A stretch of DNA of 64,000 nucleotides from Salminus brasiliensis (taxonomy: Eukaryota; Chordata; Actinopteri; Characiformes; Bryconidae), in the NCBI RefSeq assembly GCF_030463535.1, contig NC_132894.1, positions 27,858,625 through 27,922,624 of the forward strand. Reading direction: 5' to 3'. Numbering within the stretch: position 1 is the first letter of the stretch; each line of letters begins with the position of its first letter. The position numbers were made by a program, and so were the translations under genes. The notes below the pieces were generated by a model. The model did no database searches, was not told the DNA's origin, and saw only the letters and a program-made list of their open reading frames with translations. Below, piece by piece: positions 42,771-55,169 of this stretch.

Positions 42771-43953
42771 TATTTGTCCATTAGTGTTCCTGCACTACAA
42801 TACCCTGCATGCTAGAGCTGGACAATATGACTAAATATGTTTATCATGATATTTAAGATTTTAAAGCTTAATAGCAAAATAGTATGGTAGGCTGTATTTA
42901 TTTATTGCATGACTGGGACTTTATTTAGGTTTTTGGCTTATTAAGTACATCGGATATAAAAACATTTTAATTTCACCATGTATATAAATTATATATAATT
43001 TATATATAATAAAATATATATTAAGGCCTTGAGGACAGTAGGGTCTGTTCGGCCCCACAAAATTACACAACATATTAAATGTGCATGAATGTTTTCTTTT
43101 CAAGTAGTAAAATCTGCTGATCCATCACTATTCCCTTGGTTCTGGGCAAAAATCATAATCACATAAAACTGACTAATGAATTTACTTCTTTTTAAATGAT
43201 AAACCTTTTAGAAAACATTCATCTAGTCTTTTAAGTTAACAGTGGTCTATTATACTACTACTACACATATTTAACAACTGAAGTGTATGTTGAAGGGGGT
43301 AATTGGTGACAACCACGCCCTTACACTCATGTAAATTGTTTTATGATTTTAGATTCTTCTTAAAAGAAGAATTAACATATTACTTCATATTAGAGGGACA
43401 CATGAAGTCAGCTTAATCCCTGTTCAGAAAACTGACCCATGGTCTTTAAATCGCACTCTCTTTAGCTCTGTCTGGCTCGGTCACAGTGACGAGAGCACAA
43501 GTTGTTTTGAGCTGTTCGTGTTTTTTAGGAAACTGAGATGTTCTGCTGAAGGCCGTTATCAAGACACTCAAAGATTCTTTGACGCAGGAGGGCTGTTGAT
43601 TCAGGGCCTCAGAGCTCAGAACAACAAGATGTTATTTTGCAATTGAAGCGAAAGCAGTTTCATTGATAGATGTTGTCCAGTTTTCTGGTACGTACTGATA
43701 CATTTAGCTAAGCGTTTGAAGAGCAGTTATACATACCTTTGATTTGAATATAATGAATGAGAAGTCAGGTATATGATCCCTTTTATTTACATATAATTTA
43801 CATAGGTCTAAAGGCTTTGACAAAGTCTGTACTACCCCCTTAAACAGCCTGTGGTCCGTCGGCAGGCCAAATGTGTTACTACAAACTTTTACGACCAAAG
43901 AGGACCATTAAGGAGTTAATTCATCTGTGATCATTTCACATCTGGTCCTTCAT

Positions 43954-44388
43954 TAGGGCTGGGAGTTTTTACATAGTTTCAAGGGTAATTTTATCTAATT
44001 AGTTTCGTTGCAGAGTGGTATTGCGGTATGTAAGATTGTAGGATGAATTTTAAACGGTATACTGAACCGGCATACCGCCCACCTACCGTATGTATTATGC
44101 AAATATATCACACACTAGCAGTGAACAATATTTTATCGTATCGTGATACACATTAAACTTTTCTAAGCATATCAAGGATTTTGTCAGTGCTTAAAGAACA
44201 ATGATGAACTGCACCTTTCATTACAGTGTAATCAGTCCGGTTCCATTAGATGAAGTGCAGCACATTTCAAATAGAAATGACTGGACTGAGTGTGGGAGAG
44301 TATTTGTAGTACCGTCATACATTTCGTGTATCGTTAAAATCTCTTTAAACATTGTAATATCATATTTTTACCATATCACCTAGCCCTA
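43954..44388. mobile_element. Possible hAT-like non-autonomous element
   Basis: It begins TAGGGCTGGGAG and ends CACCTAGCCCTA, short inverted ends of the kind seen on fish hAT-like elements. Between them are motifs common to such elements (CGGTATACTGAACCGG, TTATCGTATCGTGATACA). I could not find an 8-bp target duplication. Confidence 0.4.
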
Positions 44389-44399
44389 CTATACACCAA

Positions 44400-46340
44400 C
44401 TGAGGATCCTCCCATGATGATTAGAAAATCCACTGATGTAGAGGCTGGGGAAAGCAGCCCCTCTACTCTAAAGCAGATTTAGAGGATAAGCTCCTCCCAC
44501 CTACCTACAGGTAGTTTTCGGCCCACGATGTCGGCCGTTGTAGGAGGCGAGTAGGTGTGTACAACAGATTTGGCAAAAGTTATGTGGCAAAGAGTTCCCC
44601 TTTAAACTACAAGCCTTAACCTTACCCTAACTGTAAAGCTGACCCTTAGTACTACCCTGAGCCGCTATTGAACACACCCACAAAAGTAGCAGTTTCAATT
44701 ATTACATTTCATCTCTTGCTCACTCCTGCATACACAAGTACAATCAAGCTCCTGCATACACAAGTAAGATCAAGGCCCGCATATGTGCCCTAAAAGTGAC
44801 GCTCCTTGTCACATCCGTGGGGAATGTAGCAGATCAAAATCGAAGCATCACAACCATTGCTTTTATGGTGTTGTTTGTTTGTGTGATTGGCTGCCATTCA
44901 GAAGCTATACCTCTAGGCTTTGTCTCATCCAAGACCAGAGACCCATTCTGATTGCAGTGTCCCGGTGGTGCTCAACTATTTCCGTAAACTTTCCCCCCTG
45001 CTTCTTTCGCCCCAAAACACGTAATGTGACTGACTGATAGAGGCCAGAACAATAATTCAAAACGTGACAAACAAGTCAGGCACACATGTGGAAAATGACC
45101 TCAGGATCCTCAAACATGGTGTCTTCTTCTACACAGTGTATAAATAGAAATTCATGTGAAAAATGTTCTCCTTTTTTTTTATAACCTGCTATAAAAGGGC
45201 GGATGCAGACAGGCATGCTCGACTCGGAGCACGTTTTCCTGCGATGTGATGCCTGGTGGTTCTCACTGCGCACCAGGGAAGGCATGATCCCCGTGACTGA
45301 ATGGGCTGAGTCTCGGCATCCCAAACCCATGCAAAAAATATCATCTGTGGCCCCGAGTGGACTGTGAAAGCCTCCTGCCCAGAGCCAGTTGACTTGGCTC
45401 CCCTCCAGCAGATTCTCCCCTAAACCCATTCTCGGGAATGGGAACGTTGTTTTTTTTCATAGCGTCTCTGCAGGAAGAAATCTTTGGCAGATGTTTGTCT
45501 TCTGATGGATTTCCAAAATGAGCTCATAGCATTGCGCTCTTGTTGTCTTCTTTGTACGGCAGGGGTGTATGCTGCAGGCACCAGCAGTGCAGGCAGAAGT
45601 GACATCATAGCGCCTGGGTTTTGTCACAGCTGAATGGCACCAAGTGGGCCAGTGAGAGCCAATATCGCTGGTTTGTTCTGGGACCGCCTCTCCTGACTGG
45701 AATAGGGAAAACAATAGGGCAGCACTTCTAGGGGTATAAAGTAGCCTTGCAGAGCCTAGCTCTGGAATTCATGAATCTGGATGCTCAAGAACATTTCCAG
45801 CCAAACTTGAAGGTCCACCATGTTGGTGTACAGAAAACTGTAGCTTACAGTGTGTGTTGGCCATCTTCTAGTCCTTCAGTACTCAGTTGCTGCTCTTGAC
45901 TGAGTGTATTTGCTTGGTGGAGCACTCGCTTAGCACATAGCAGTGAATGACACTGATGCATGAAAAAACCCAGCTACTACCTCTGAGGTGCACCAATATC
46001 AAGTCAGCATCAGGCCCAAATACGGCCATCTCTGTCTGACTGCTATCACACCCTGTGGTGAACAAAAATGTGTCACATGACATGATTTTGTCCAGTCTAC
46101 AATTTGTCCAGACTGGCAACCAAACCAAAAACACCTCAAAAACATCTAGAGGATTCGGCCATAGTTGCAGAAAATGTACTATTTATTAGCATAAAAGCTC
46201 TACAAGGCTTCAGGCACGTACGTATCTCCCAGTGCCCTTAGAATTTCTGCCCAGAGTTGTTGACTGACGGCTCTGATATGCATGATTCATCCGATAACGT
46301 CACAAAAAACGCAACCGGAAACCAGAGGAAGTAAAATCAG
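44400..46340. other. Gene-poor stretch with no recognised repeat
   Basis: No exon with a recognisable product was found on either strand. A TATAAAAG at 45,190 is followed by a moderately GC-rich 500-base stretch. The open frames here (117 and 85 codons, minus strand) lack any recognisable domain or splice support. Confidence 0.4.
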
Positions 46341-46344
46341 GATG

Positions 46345-46570
46345 ATGGGGATGTGAGACCGACACCGGAATGCTGTCAGGAGGCAGCTTTAGAGAGATCC
46401 GGGTCCGAGCCTGTTTTGAGCAAGCCAAAGGTGACAGTGGCAAGGGAAAATTCCCTCACACTGAGAGGAAGAAACCTTCAGAGGAACCAAGACTCAAAAG
46501 TGGAGCCCATCCACCTCTGGCCCACATATAAAAGAAGAACGACAACGAGACAGAGAGAGAGAGTGAGATA
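46345..46570 (+). repeat. Interspersed repeat fragment of a common fish family
   Basis: The block GACAGTGGCAAGGGAAAATT, CTCACACTGAGAGGAAGAAA, CCTTCAGAGGAACCAAGACT matches, from memory, a dispersed repeat seen in many teleost genomes. The class is unknown to me. It ends in a short (GA)n run at 46,550-46,564. Confidence 0.5.
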
Positions 46571-48480
46571 ATGAAGAGCTATGGATAATGTGAGAGCAGG
46601 TCGTGGGTTATGAAAATGAATGTAAGAGGGTGTAAGATGCATGCTAATGTGAAAGTCCATGCAGCTTAACCCCTTAATGTTGCAGTGTTGCAGCGGTGTG
46701 AATAATTCAATATGATGATCCAGAGCAGGACAGCATTGCAGCGGGCAGCAGGGTGGTGAAGAGCTGGGTCAGGATGCACTGGGACAGGACAGTAGGAACA
46801 GGGCATCTTAATATATGGCAAAGTGGTAGAAAGAAAACGGAAAAGACGGAAAACCACAGGGGTTTTGGAGGACAGTGGCAAATACTTCCTCAAAGAGCGA
46901 GGAGAGATCTTTGGCTTTAGGCCATCTGCAGAGAGGATGAAAACGGAAAGCTGCGGGACCCCAGACACTCGTCGACCCCCTATTTCGTCCATAATTTTGT
47001 TGGTCAGCAGCGACATGACATGACACTTACACTTCCGACTGACCTAAGTGCGAACCTAGTAGACCTATAATGCTGGTGAACCTCATCAGTTAGGCCAGTA
47101 AGTACCACATATACCGATTAGAGGATGTTGAGTTTTTATGACTGGAAGGAGAGGATTAAAATACACAGTCAGAGTCTGCTAAAAATAGCACAGATCCTCT
47201 CAGTAAGTGATGGATTTCCAGGAAGCAGGACTGAGCATGACTGAGCATGTTGTCTAGTGGACAGGTGTGTACTATGAGCTAAAGCTGAATGTGCTCTGCG
47301 TGTTCCTCTGGTAATCACCATTCTGCATGCTTGTGTCACACTCACATTGTGCACATTGCTGATTTGCTGTATGAATGAGAACAGCTGGAAACCCCGATAA
47401 CTTCAGACAAGAACATCTGTTCTGCGTTCCTCCGGCCAGCAACAATCTGAAGTATCTCAGTCACCCTGACATGCGATGCAACGATAATCTGACCTTGACC
47501 AGTTATGATGTTGGAATGAGGGCAACGCAGAACAATCAGTTATGAGCTCATAATGACCGTCTGTTCATAGACAAGATATCGTTAAACACTTTTTGGCAAC
47601 CTTCCTCTTTAAATAGAGACAATGTCAAAGGACCAGGGATGTCATTTTTATATCCACTGCACGTCCAATTACTCAATGGATCGCATGAATGACATTCATC
47701 CTCTTAGGCCAGATGAGGCCTGATGGGCTGAAGATTTTCAGGCTGGCTGACTATGAGATGAATTTAAAAGCATCTCACAGGACAGCTTTTTTATGACTTC
47801 AGTCATTGAGTGCATATCCAAAAGATTCATGGCCCTCTTGCGACGGGCCTGTTAACCACCATTTCTCCACAAGAGCCCGTTTGTCCCATTCCAAAGGCTC
47901 CGGGGGGACCCACTCTTCCGCTGAATCCCTCTTTTCTGGCCTGGCTGCTTGATCCCCCTCTCCTCGCCTCCTCGGCTATATTTGGAGAACATTGCTAGCG
48001 CGCCCCAAGACCAGATGTTTGGTCAGGGCCCACACCTGCACACAGCAGAAGGCAGCTGGGACGGAGACAGAACGCCCTCGGACTATCCCCCGCAGGCCTG
48101 GCGCTGTTGGCTGTGCTCAGAGGCATGAGTGTTGAAGGGTTTAGCTTATCACGGAAGAATTTGTATTTTCTTTTCATTCTAATGTGTCCTCATTTAAATG
48201 TGTTTAGAGTTACTTGTCCAACTCAGGGGTGGAACCGGACCTGCCCTAGAAATATCTCCTACATCACAAACCAGGAATTTGTTCAATGGAAAATATAAAG
48301 CACATAAAATGTTGGTTTTAATACCATTCATTAAAATAATAAAAAGCATCCCACATATATCTACTACATCTTAGCCAAAAGTGCAGTGAGTGCAAATGTT
48401 ACAACAAAAGCTGGGAATAGTTACTCGTCTAAAAGTCTAGTGTTGATGCAAAAATGAAACTTTATATATTTGTCATGTTT
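46571..48480. other. Gene-poor stretch with a GC-rich island at 47.85-48.12 kb
   Basis: No exon is recognised. 47,850-48,120 is GC-rich and contains a CArG-like CTATATTTGG and CG-rich steps (GCTAGCGCGCCCC), which could be regulatory. The rest is ordinary mixed-composition DNA. Confidence 0.35.
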
Positions 48481-48488
48481 TTCAACCT

Positions 48489-48489
<1 letters not shown>

Positions 48490-48546
<57 letters not shown>
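48490..48546. repeat. (TA)n microsatellite
   Basis: A pure AT dinucleotide run of about 28 units. Confidence 0.95.
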
Positions 48547-48548
<2 letters not shown>

Positions 48549-48739
48549 CATTAATAAAAATAGGCCAAATATGTCAATTGTGGCAACAAACCTTGTGTAT
48601 TTCCTTCCCAAAACTTCTAATAGATGACCTGTTTTGAGTTTATATAGTAGAGTAAGGACTTCTCAGTAATAGAGTACCACGTGGAGGCTGTACTTTGGTT
48701 TGGCTAGACGTTTATAAAGTCAGATTGATCAGTATTTGG

Positions 48740-49610
48740 ACACACACTGTACCACTGTACACCACCTCAATGGATTTGAAATTAAGCCACTGAGCTGTGA
48801 CTAAAGTGTAGACTTTCATAATTGCTTTAATTCAAGAAGTTGAGGAATCACAGACATTTTTATCTAGTCCCTATATTTTCACAGGCTGAGTTAACTAATG
48901 TCTTTATAAATATGAGGAATATTTTTATATACATCCTTTGTATTCCTTTGTATTCAATGACTACCTGAAGTCTGAAAAGCCATGGACATCATCAAATGCA
49001 ACATTTCCTCCCGTGAGTTGATTAACTAGGCCAATTTAGCAGCCGCCTTCAGTTCCTGCTTGATTGTAGGTCTTTTAGCCTTTTTGTCTTCAGGAAAGGA
49101 AAATCACACTCCACTGGGCTGATTTCAGAACATTTTTCTGCTTTAAGAAGCTCTTGAGTTGCTTTCACTGTATGTTTTGGGTCATTATCCATCTGAACAG
49201 CTAAACGCCATCACTTCTGTAAAATGTGACTGAATCTAATTAAAAGGTATTGATCTATACACATCAAATCCATCCTGCTACATCTATCAGCAGTCACATT
49301 GCCAATACACACCATGACCCAGTTCCATTAAGAGCCATACATGTCTATGCTATAACAGTGCCTCCACCATGTTTGACAGATAATGTGGTATGCTTCAGGC
49401 CATGAATCCTTTCTTTTCTTCTCCATACTCAAGTAAAGTTTCCAAATGTTTTATAACCTTTGCCGACAGTCTTGTTCTAGAAGTGGTCAGAGCTGAATCT
49501 TGCCACTAGTTTGCATCTTGAGGAAAACTCTTCTGAGGTTGTGTACAAAAGCATAATTACAAAAGTTACAATGTGGCTTTCCAAACGCTGACGGACCTGA
49601 CTGTATATGC
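48740..49610 (-). mobile_element. Decayed Tc1/mariner element, transposase remnant on the minus strand
   Basis: The order of recognisable blocks (GTACACCACCTCAATGGATT, CTACCTGAAGTCTGAAAAGC, GCCTTCAGTTCCTGCTTG, GTTTTGGGTCATTATCCATC, CATCCTGCTACATCTATCAG) matches a widespread fish Tc1-type element whose transposase reads on the minus strand. Many frame breaks are present. Clear terminal repeats were not seen. Confidence 0.65.
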
Positions 49611-50015
49611 TTAACAAGTGCACACAGTGTCATTGATGCAAAGCACTCAAAGCAAGTCAAGTACTAATAGTGCCCTCTTGTGGAGAATTTCAACCTGCTA
49701 AACGTGAGTGGGCATGTGTGTGGGTTACTACCAGGTCTGTTTGGTGTGCAACATCTAAAAATACTGCTGTTGGCTGCTGTAAACCTGACTTCTCTAGAGA
49801 GAAATCTAGAGAGAGTTTAATAATATAAAGTTTATAATATAAAGTTCTGCGACTTTTATCATACATAAAGAGTTTCAGAGTGAAAATTGAGAAATTTGTC
49901 CATTGGCTCTAAAAATTCACTGTTTGGTCAGAGAAAATGTTCTGAATTCAAAAGTCCAGTGCAGAGTTATGAGGTGACTTAATTTTGGGAGATGGACCTA
50001 ACACCAATGCCTCCT

Positions 50016-50018
<3 letters not shown>

Positions 50019-50056
<38 letters not shown>
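50019..50056. repeat. (TA)n microsatellite
   Basis: A TA run of about 19 units. Confidence 0.93.
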
Positions 50057-50058
<2 letters not shown>

Positions 50059-50494
50059 CTTCACTCTCACTTCTCCTAGAACAACATCAAACCCACCACC
50101 ACCCACCAAGCTGCCCAGAAGTCGGGAAAGCCTCACCAATCCCAAATTGAAAATCTAAGAAGGCAGCACCACGCATCAGCAGTAAAAAAACAGTATAATA
50201 CAGTCTATCAGCACTTCTGTCTATTTGTGTCTCATTAAGTCAGTCAGTCGTACACTCAGTACTGTCCAACCTCTCCATCTGTGGACGTGTTTCCATGATG
50301 CTTGGATGAGCAAAACACAGCACAATGCCTTGTTATCAACTGGTATTGCTAACAATGCTAACCCAGGACAATACTAATAATGCCAGGACATAAAACATGG
50401 GACATATTTTGGTTAGATTCACCATAAAACGCAGGTATAAATCAGTTGCGGGAAACTGCATAAGCAGTGCACGTCACCTTTTCTGTCTTCACAG

Positions 50495-50797
50495 CGCCAC
50501 AGAGGCGCCGGTGAGGCTTCACTGTACTCCTCTGCCTCGCTCATTACTGCAAGTGAGAAGACTTGGCTCGGGAGAGCCCGGGGCCCTGCAGCGGCAGGGC
50601 TGTTCCAGCAGTGTCTTCTTACCTCTAATTGAGAGAAGTGAGAGAGGTCCTGTTCAGGTCCCTCAGAACAAAGAGGAGATTTGTTGGTGTCACATTTTGC
50701 TCAGAGGACTCCAGGAAGCAGCCGTGTTCGTGAGGCCAGTCACTCTGAGTCACCCTCGCTATCCAGTAACACAGAGATCTGCTTTAAAGATAAAAAG
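50495..50797 (+). other. Exon-like segment of unknown function
   Basis: A strong acceptor (CTTTTCTGTCTTCACAG) ends at 50,494 and a donor AAAAAG|GTAACA follows 50,797. The 303-nt segment is open in one frame throughout (phase 1 in, phase 0 out plus two bases), reading SATEAPVRLHC, RRLGSGEPGALQRQG and so on. It is more GC-rich than its surroundings. I recognise no domain. It lies on the plus strand between swap70 and the sbf2 3' end, where human has the lncRNA SBF2-AS1, so a non-coding exon is as likely as a coding one. Confidence 0.3.
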
Positions 50798-51885
50798 GTA
50801 ACATGTGCACTGCTTGCACTACATAACTTTGCACAGTGTTGTTTACTGTGTCAGGAGCGCATGACTAACTGCACACATACACTGCACCTATTCATTAAAC
50901 AGCTGCTACTTAAATCATCTGTTCCATCTCGGCTTGTACCACAGGGGTCATCACGTTTCTCACAGAGGAGATAGACTTCGGGCGGGTGTTTATAAGAATT
51001 CATTACAAACAAGTAAGTTCAATTAATTAAAGCAGCGTTATGTGAGAATTGTGAGGCATTCCTTGCTCTTGGGCGGGCTCTACAGTTGGAAAGTGTAAGT
51101 CATGCTCTGAGACAATCCAAAAGGACATGCTTTACACATGCATTTCTGGACAAGCTGAGAGATACAGAACCGTCACTGAAAGTGAAAGACTGCATGTGGA
51201 CTGAGGCGGGAGGGTAATATTACTGGATTTTACCCAAAGGTGACTTGGGTTCGCCAGTGGTACACAGTTCTTCACCGGAGTAGCATAGTGTAGTCCATCT
51301 ACCAAAATTAAAGTACTTAGTAACTCCACTTTTAAGGTAAAATTACCTTAACATTTTTTTTTACATGTAATCCAGCTCTTGGGCTAACTTTCTGACATGT
51401 AACAACCTATAGGTTTTCCACAAGGGGGGCGTTATCACTCCAGTATCACTCCAGTCACTGAAAGGAAACAAGTCTGAACACACAGCAGGCTAAGCTAAAG
51501 AGGAATTGAAGGATATTGATGTATTGAAAGATTCACAGTGAAGGATGTTCTGCACAAATGAATCAGCACAAAAATACTTGGACAAACAAACAAACAGAAG
51601 GACAGATTGTCTGGAAAACAAATAAGGGCTATTCTTTGCTCCTCACAAACCAGGCCTCACAGACCAAGACTTTTATTTTGACAGCTCATTGCTGGGTTTC
51701 CGATTTGCATCTGGCTCGTTCTGTAGCACACTGCGTTTTGCAACTAGGTTGCAGGTAAGCGACCTTGTGTGCAAACATTGCTGAGCAGTGAAACGATGCA
51801 CCACGAAAACACTCGGCTATCTTGTCATCAAGTAATTTGCTCTGTGCAGCAGAACAGATTTATACACTTGAAAAGTAAAAAGCAG

Positions 51886-51888
51886 TAT

Positions 51889-51919
<31 letters not shown>

Positions 51920-51920
51920 T
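51886..51920. repeat. (TTTA)n microsatellite
   Basis: About nine TTTA units in a row. Confidence 0.93.
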
Positions 51921-52483
51921 TTTGTGGAACGTCAGCAGCAGCATCCTAAATCCAAGCAGTATAAAAGCACTTCACAGAGCAGCTTACTGTCAACCGTACT
52001 GTGTACTGGTCAAAGTTAGATGTGAACGGTTTGGTCGTTATGCAGAAGGGTGATTAAGGAGGGTTAAGAAGGGTTACTGCTTATTGTCAACAACAGAGAA
52101 ACATCAATGGCTAGGCCTATTTGTCATGTCTTGTGTGAAATATGTTCTTGCCGGATGCATGGGAATGTTTACAGAACCACAGTAGCCTCAGTACTTCAAA
52201 ACAGATGAAAGTGGTGGAGGCAAAAAAAAATAAAAAATACAGAAGTTACTGACGATACAGAGACACAGAGACCCCACTTATGACTTGATGCCAGAATTAC
52301 AAATTGGGAACTTGTTGAATAGGATAAGTACACTGTGTAGCCAACAGCGTATGGGAACCTGCAATGGTCCGCTGGACAAGATACATGGGAATGCATCTGG
52401 TTAGGTACAAAAGAGAGCTGATTTTTTTTTTTTTTTTATCCCAGTGCAAGTGAAAATCTAGTCAATGCAAGAAATATTAACAA

Positions 52484-52993
52484 ATATGGACAAAAGTATT
52501 GGGACACCTACACATAAACATCTACAGGAGATTTCAGTCTAAATCTACAGCCATTAATATGCAGCTCCAACAGCTTCCACTCCTCTGGGAAGACTTTCTA
52601 CAATATGTTGGAGTGTCACTGCCACTTTCACCCTCTCTGCTTCCCGGGTGCAACAACAATGGTGGCCCACTGCTCCGGGCATGTGTGCTCACGGTCACTG
52701 TATGTGTGTGTGTGTATTTCATTGCACGAAAGGGTTAAAGGAAGCCAAATTCCATCTGTGTCCAACACTAACGCTAAATATGGTCTTGTCACGTCATGGC
52801 TGAGTTGCTGAGTTCCAGTTTTCAATAACACCACAGACAGCTGATGGAGAACGACCTATTCTTTCATTAATGTCTGTAAAGGCAGACTGCATGGCTAGGT
52901 GCTTGATTTTCAACTCCTGTTGCAATGGGACTAATTGAAACCGCTGAGGGATGAGGAAGAGGTGTGTCCCAATACTTTTGTCCATATATAGTG
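52484..52993. mobile_element. DNA transposon of the family 1 type, interrupted by a SINE
   Basis: The left end TATGGACAAAAGTATTGGG and the right end CCCAATACTTTTGTCCATA are inverted repeats of the same type as 39,917-40,324. The interior shares blocks with it (CAGCCATTAATATG..., TCACGTCATGGCTG, CAGCTGATG, AAAGGCAGAC). The middle (about 52,605-52,772) is a SINE insertion. Confidence 0.8.
52605..52772 (+). repeat. tRNA-derived SINE, copy 3 (3' part), nested
   Basis: GCCCACTGCTCCGGGCATGT, then (GT)n, then ATTGCACGAAAGGGTTAAAG and CCAAATTCCATCTGTGTCCA match the tail of the SINE at 35,497-35,770. The tRNA-like head is missing, as expected for a 5'-truncated retroposon. It interrupts the DNA transposon at 52,484-52,993. 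Confidence 0.75.
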
Positions 52994-54410
52994 TCTATAC
53001 ACAATTAGTAACAACAAATCACATTTTGAAGGGGTGATCTTTGGCTCATTATCATTTAAAGAAGCAGCCGTTCTGAACAGGGATCCTCGTGGGATTGTGA
53101 CCAGAGCATGTCACAGACATTCAGTACAAGGCCAGGGAACTGTGCTAACTTGTGGAAAAGGGGTATAATAGATCACTCTTAAGGGTACAACATGGTCCAG
53201 CTGTTTACCCTAAAGGTAAACTATATTTAGTTTCCCAGGAGAGAGGTGCCTATTTTTAGCTTTTCATGACTTTAACAGAAGCAATTCTAAGGAATATGGG
53301 ACAGTTATGACCCCGACTAAAGATACTAAAGATCAAGTACCCTTGATGGCACCGTCACATTAACAGATTGGTGGATTTTTTCTAAAGACTAAAGCTTTGA
53401 GTTTTGGGAAGCTTTAAGTTGGTGTCTAATTAAAATTGAGCTGAACCTGTAGGAATATGATACCTACGCCCACTAACTATATTAATGCTGATGGGATGTT
53501 CAGCAAGCCCTGTTGGACATTTGAATGTCCGTGTATATTTACTGCAGAAACGTGTGAGTATGACACCGGGATGCACTTGAACATATGGTTCTAGTTAGGG
53601 GAACAGGCCAGATTAAGCACAGTTGCGTCATCCCATTCCAAGATAGCTCCATCTCAGCATTCAAGCTATAGAGCAGTATTTGTCCAGATGTGTTCTGAGC
53701 ATAGCAGTGCTGTAATTACGAACTCCAAATTCAAGTAGTTGGATAACTTGAACTCCCCTGATCAAAGGAGGGGCCCAATCTGATTTCACCACATTTTCTA
53801 AATAGCCTACTTAATTCCGACATTTCTGCTGGATGACGGGATAATCTACGGACAATAATGTGTAATAATTATGGGGGAGTTGTGGAGGGAGCAGGACAAT
53901 TGAGGAAAGCATTTTGTTTTTCCAAGAGAAAATGTGACCCCCTCCTCCCCCCCTCACATAGGCTCAGAGCTGCTCACTGGAATTTCACTGGCTACCTAGC
54001 ATTAGCATTGCATGCTAAATGTAGCCATTATTTGCTAGAACTAGGCAACATTTTTATTCATACTGCTGGAGGTGAGTTTTTAGGCAAATCTTCACCTCAT
54101 GTCAAACAGAAATACAGAAGGGAAACGTAAATGAAAAGCAAATCAGAGTTCTCAGCTTTTACTGTCACTTTGTCAAGGGGACATTTCTATTGGTACAAAT
54201 CATAAAATATACACATCATGCAGAAAATTACAAATTTGGGCAAAAAAAAAATTGATTCTCTTTCTGTACAACAATGATACACAACAGCCATTGCAACTAA
54301 ATATAAATGCTATTAATTGGTTTCATGCTAGCATTTTTTAAAAATAATAATATTTTAAATAGTTTGAAATTATAATAACAATAACTGAATTTCAGTCCAT
54401 TTTATTTTTT
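52994..54410. other. Gene-poor stretch
   Basis: No exon or clear repeat was recognised. The 90-codon plus-strand open frame at 53,858-54,130 has no domain and poor coding character. Confidence 0.4.
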
Positions 54411-54411
54411 T

Positions 54412-54414
<3 letters not shown>

Positions 54415-54462
<48 letters not shown>
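54415..54462. repeat. (TA)n microsatellite
   Basis: A pure TA run of about 24 units, downstream (on the minus strand) of the sbf2 3'UTR. Confidence 0.95.
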
Positions 54463-54464
<2 letters not shown>

Positions 54465-55169
54465 CTATACTTTAACACACAATTTGAAATTATAGGAATG
54501 ATCTGATATGAATTATACAGACTTCAAACCCCAAATGACAAACTGATGCAAGACTAAAGCAGTGTCATGCAAGAACTGGTAATTTTTGCTCCTGGGCTCC
54601 CCCTACAGTTGGGGAGTGTAATTCACTTTTACTCCACTGTAGTAAATACAAATCACGCTATGAGCTCCCACTCATAGACAATGTTGTGAGATACAGAACG
54701 GGCATCTGAAGTCAGGATTAGTGGACTTATATACCTCAAGTTTTGCAGTGTTGCGCAAATTCCATAGTGCGTAGCAGAGTTTCAGTCCAACGTGGGAATG
54801 ACTGAGACGCCATCCTGCTATTGTTAAGATAAATATATGGCTTAATGTTCCTTTACATCACTGGTAGGGAGGCATCTTGTCCCAATAGTTTGGAAGATTC
54901 TTTTTTTTGTGCCATAAAACAGAATGATCTACTATTCCAGATAGTTTCGCCTAGCTCTTTGCAGGTTCATGCATCATCATCCTGAACAAGCGAAATCCAT
55001 TCAAAAATGGTTGAGCTTCACAGTGGATGGACTATTTTCCTTACTGTCCTCCAGTAAGGTACAGCCTAACTGGCATAGTAAAGGTCCGTGGGGCAACTAC
55101 ATCTGTTTTCTTTGTGTTCCCCCTCAGAAATCAATAGAGGACTCAGGGACACAAAATACACTCTGGTTT

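Noticed and set aside
45076-45714. Minus-strand open frames of 85-117 codons near a TATAAAAG box
   Set aside because: No domain or conserved motif is visible and the TATA match is on the opposite strand; not enough to call a gene.
46666-47016. 116-codon minus-strand open frame
   Set aside because: Compositionally plain, overlapped by other chance frames, no splice or domain support.
53858-54130. 90-codon plus-strand open frame
   Set aside because: No recognisable domain and AT-rich flanks without splice signals.
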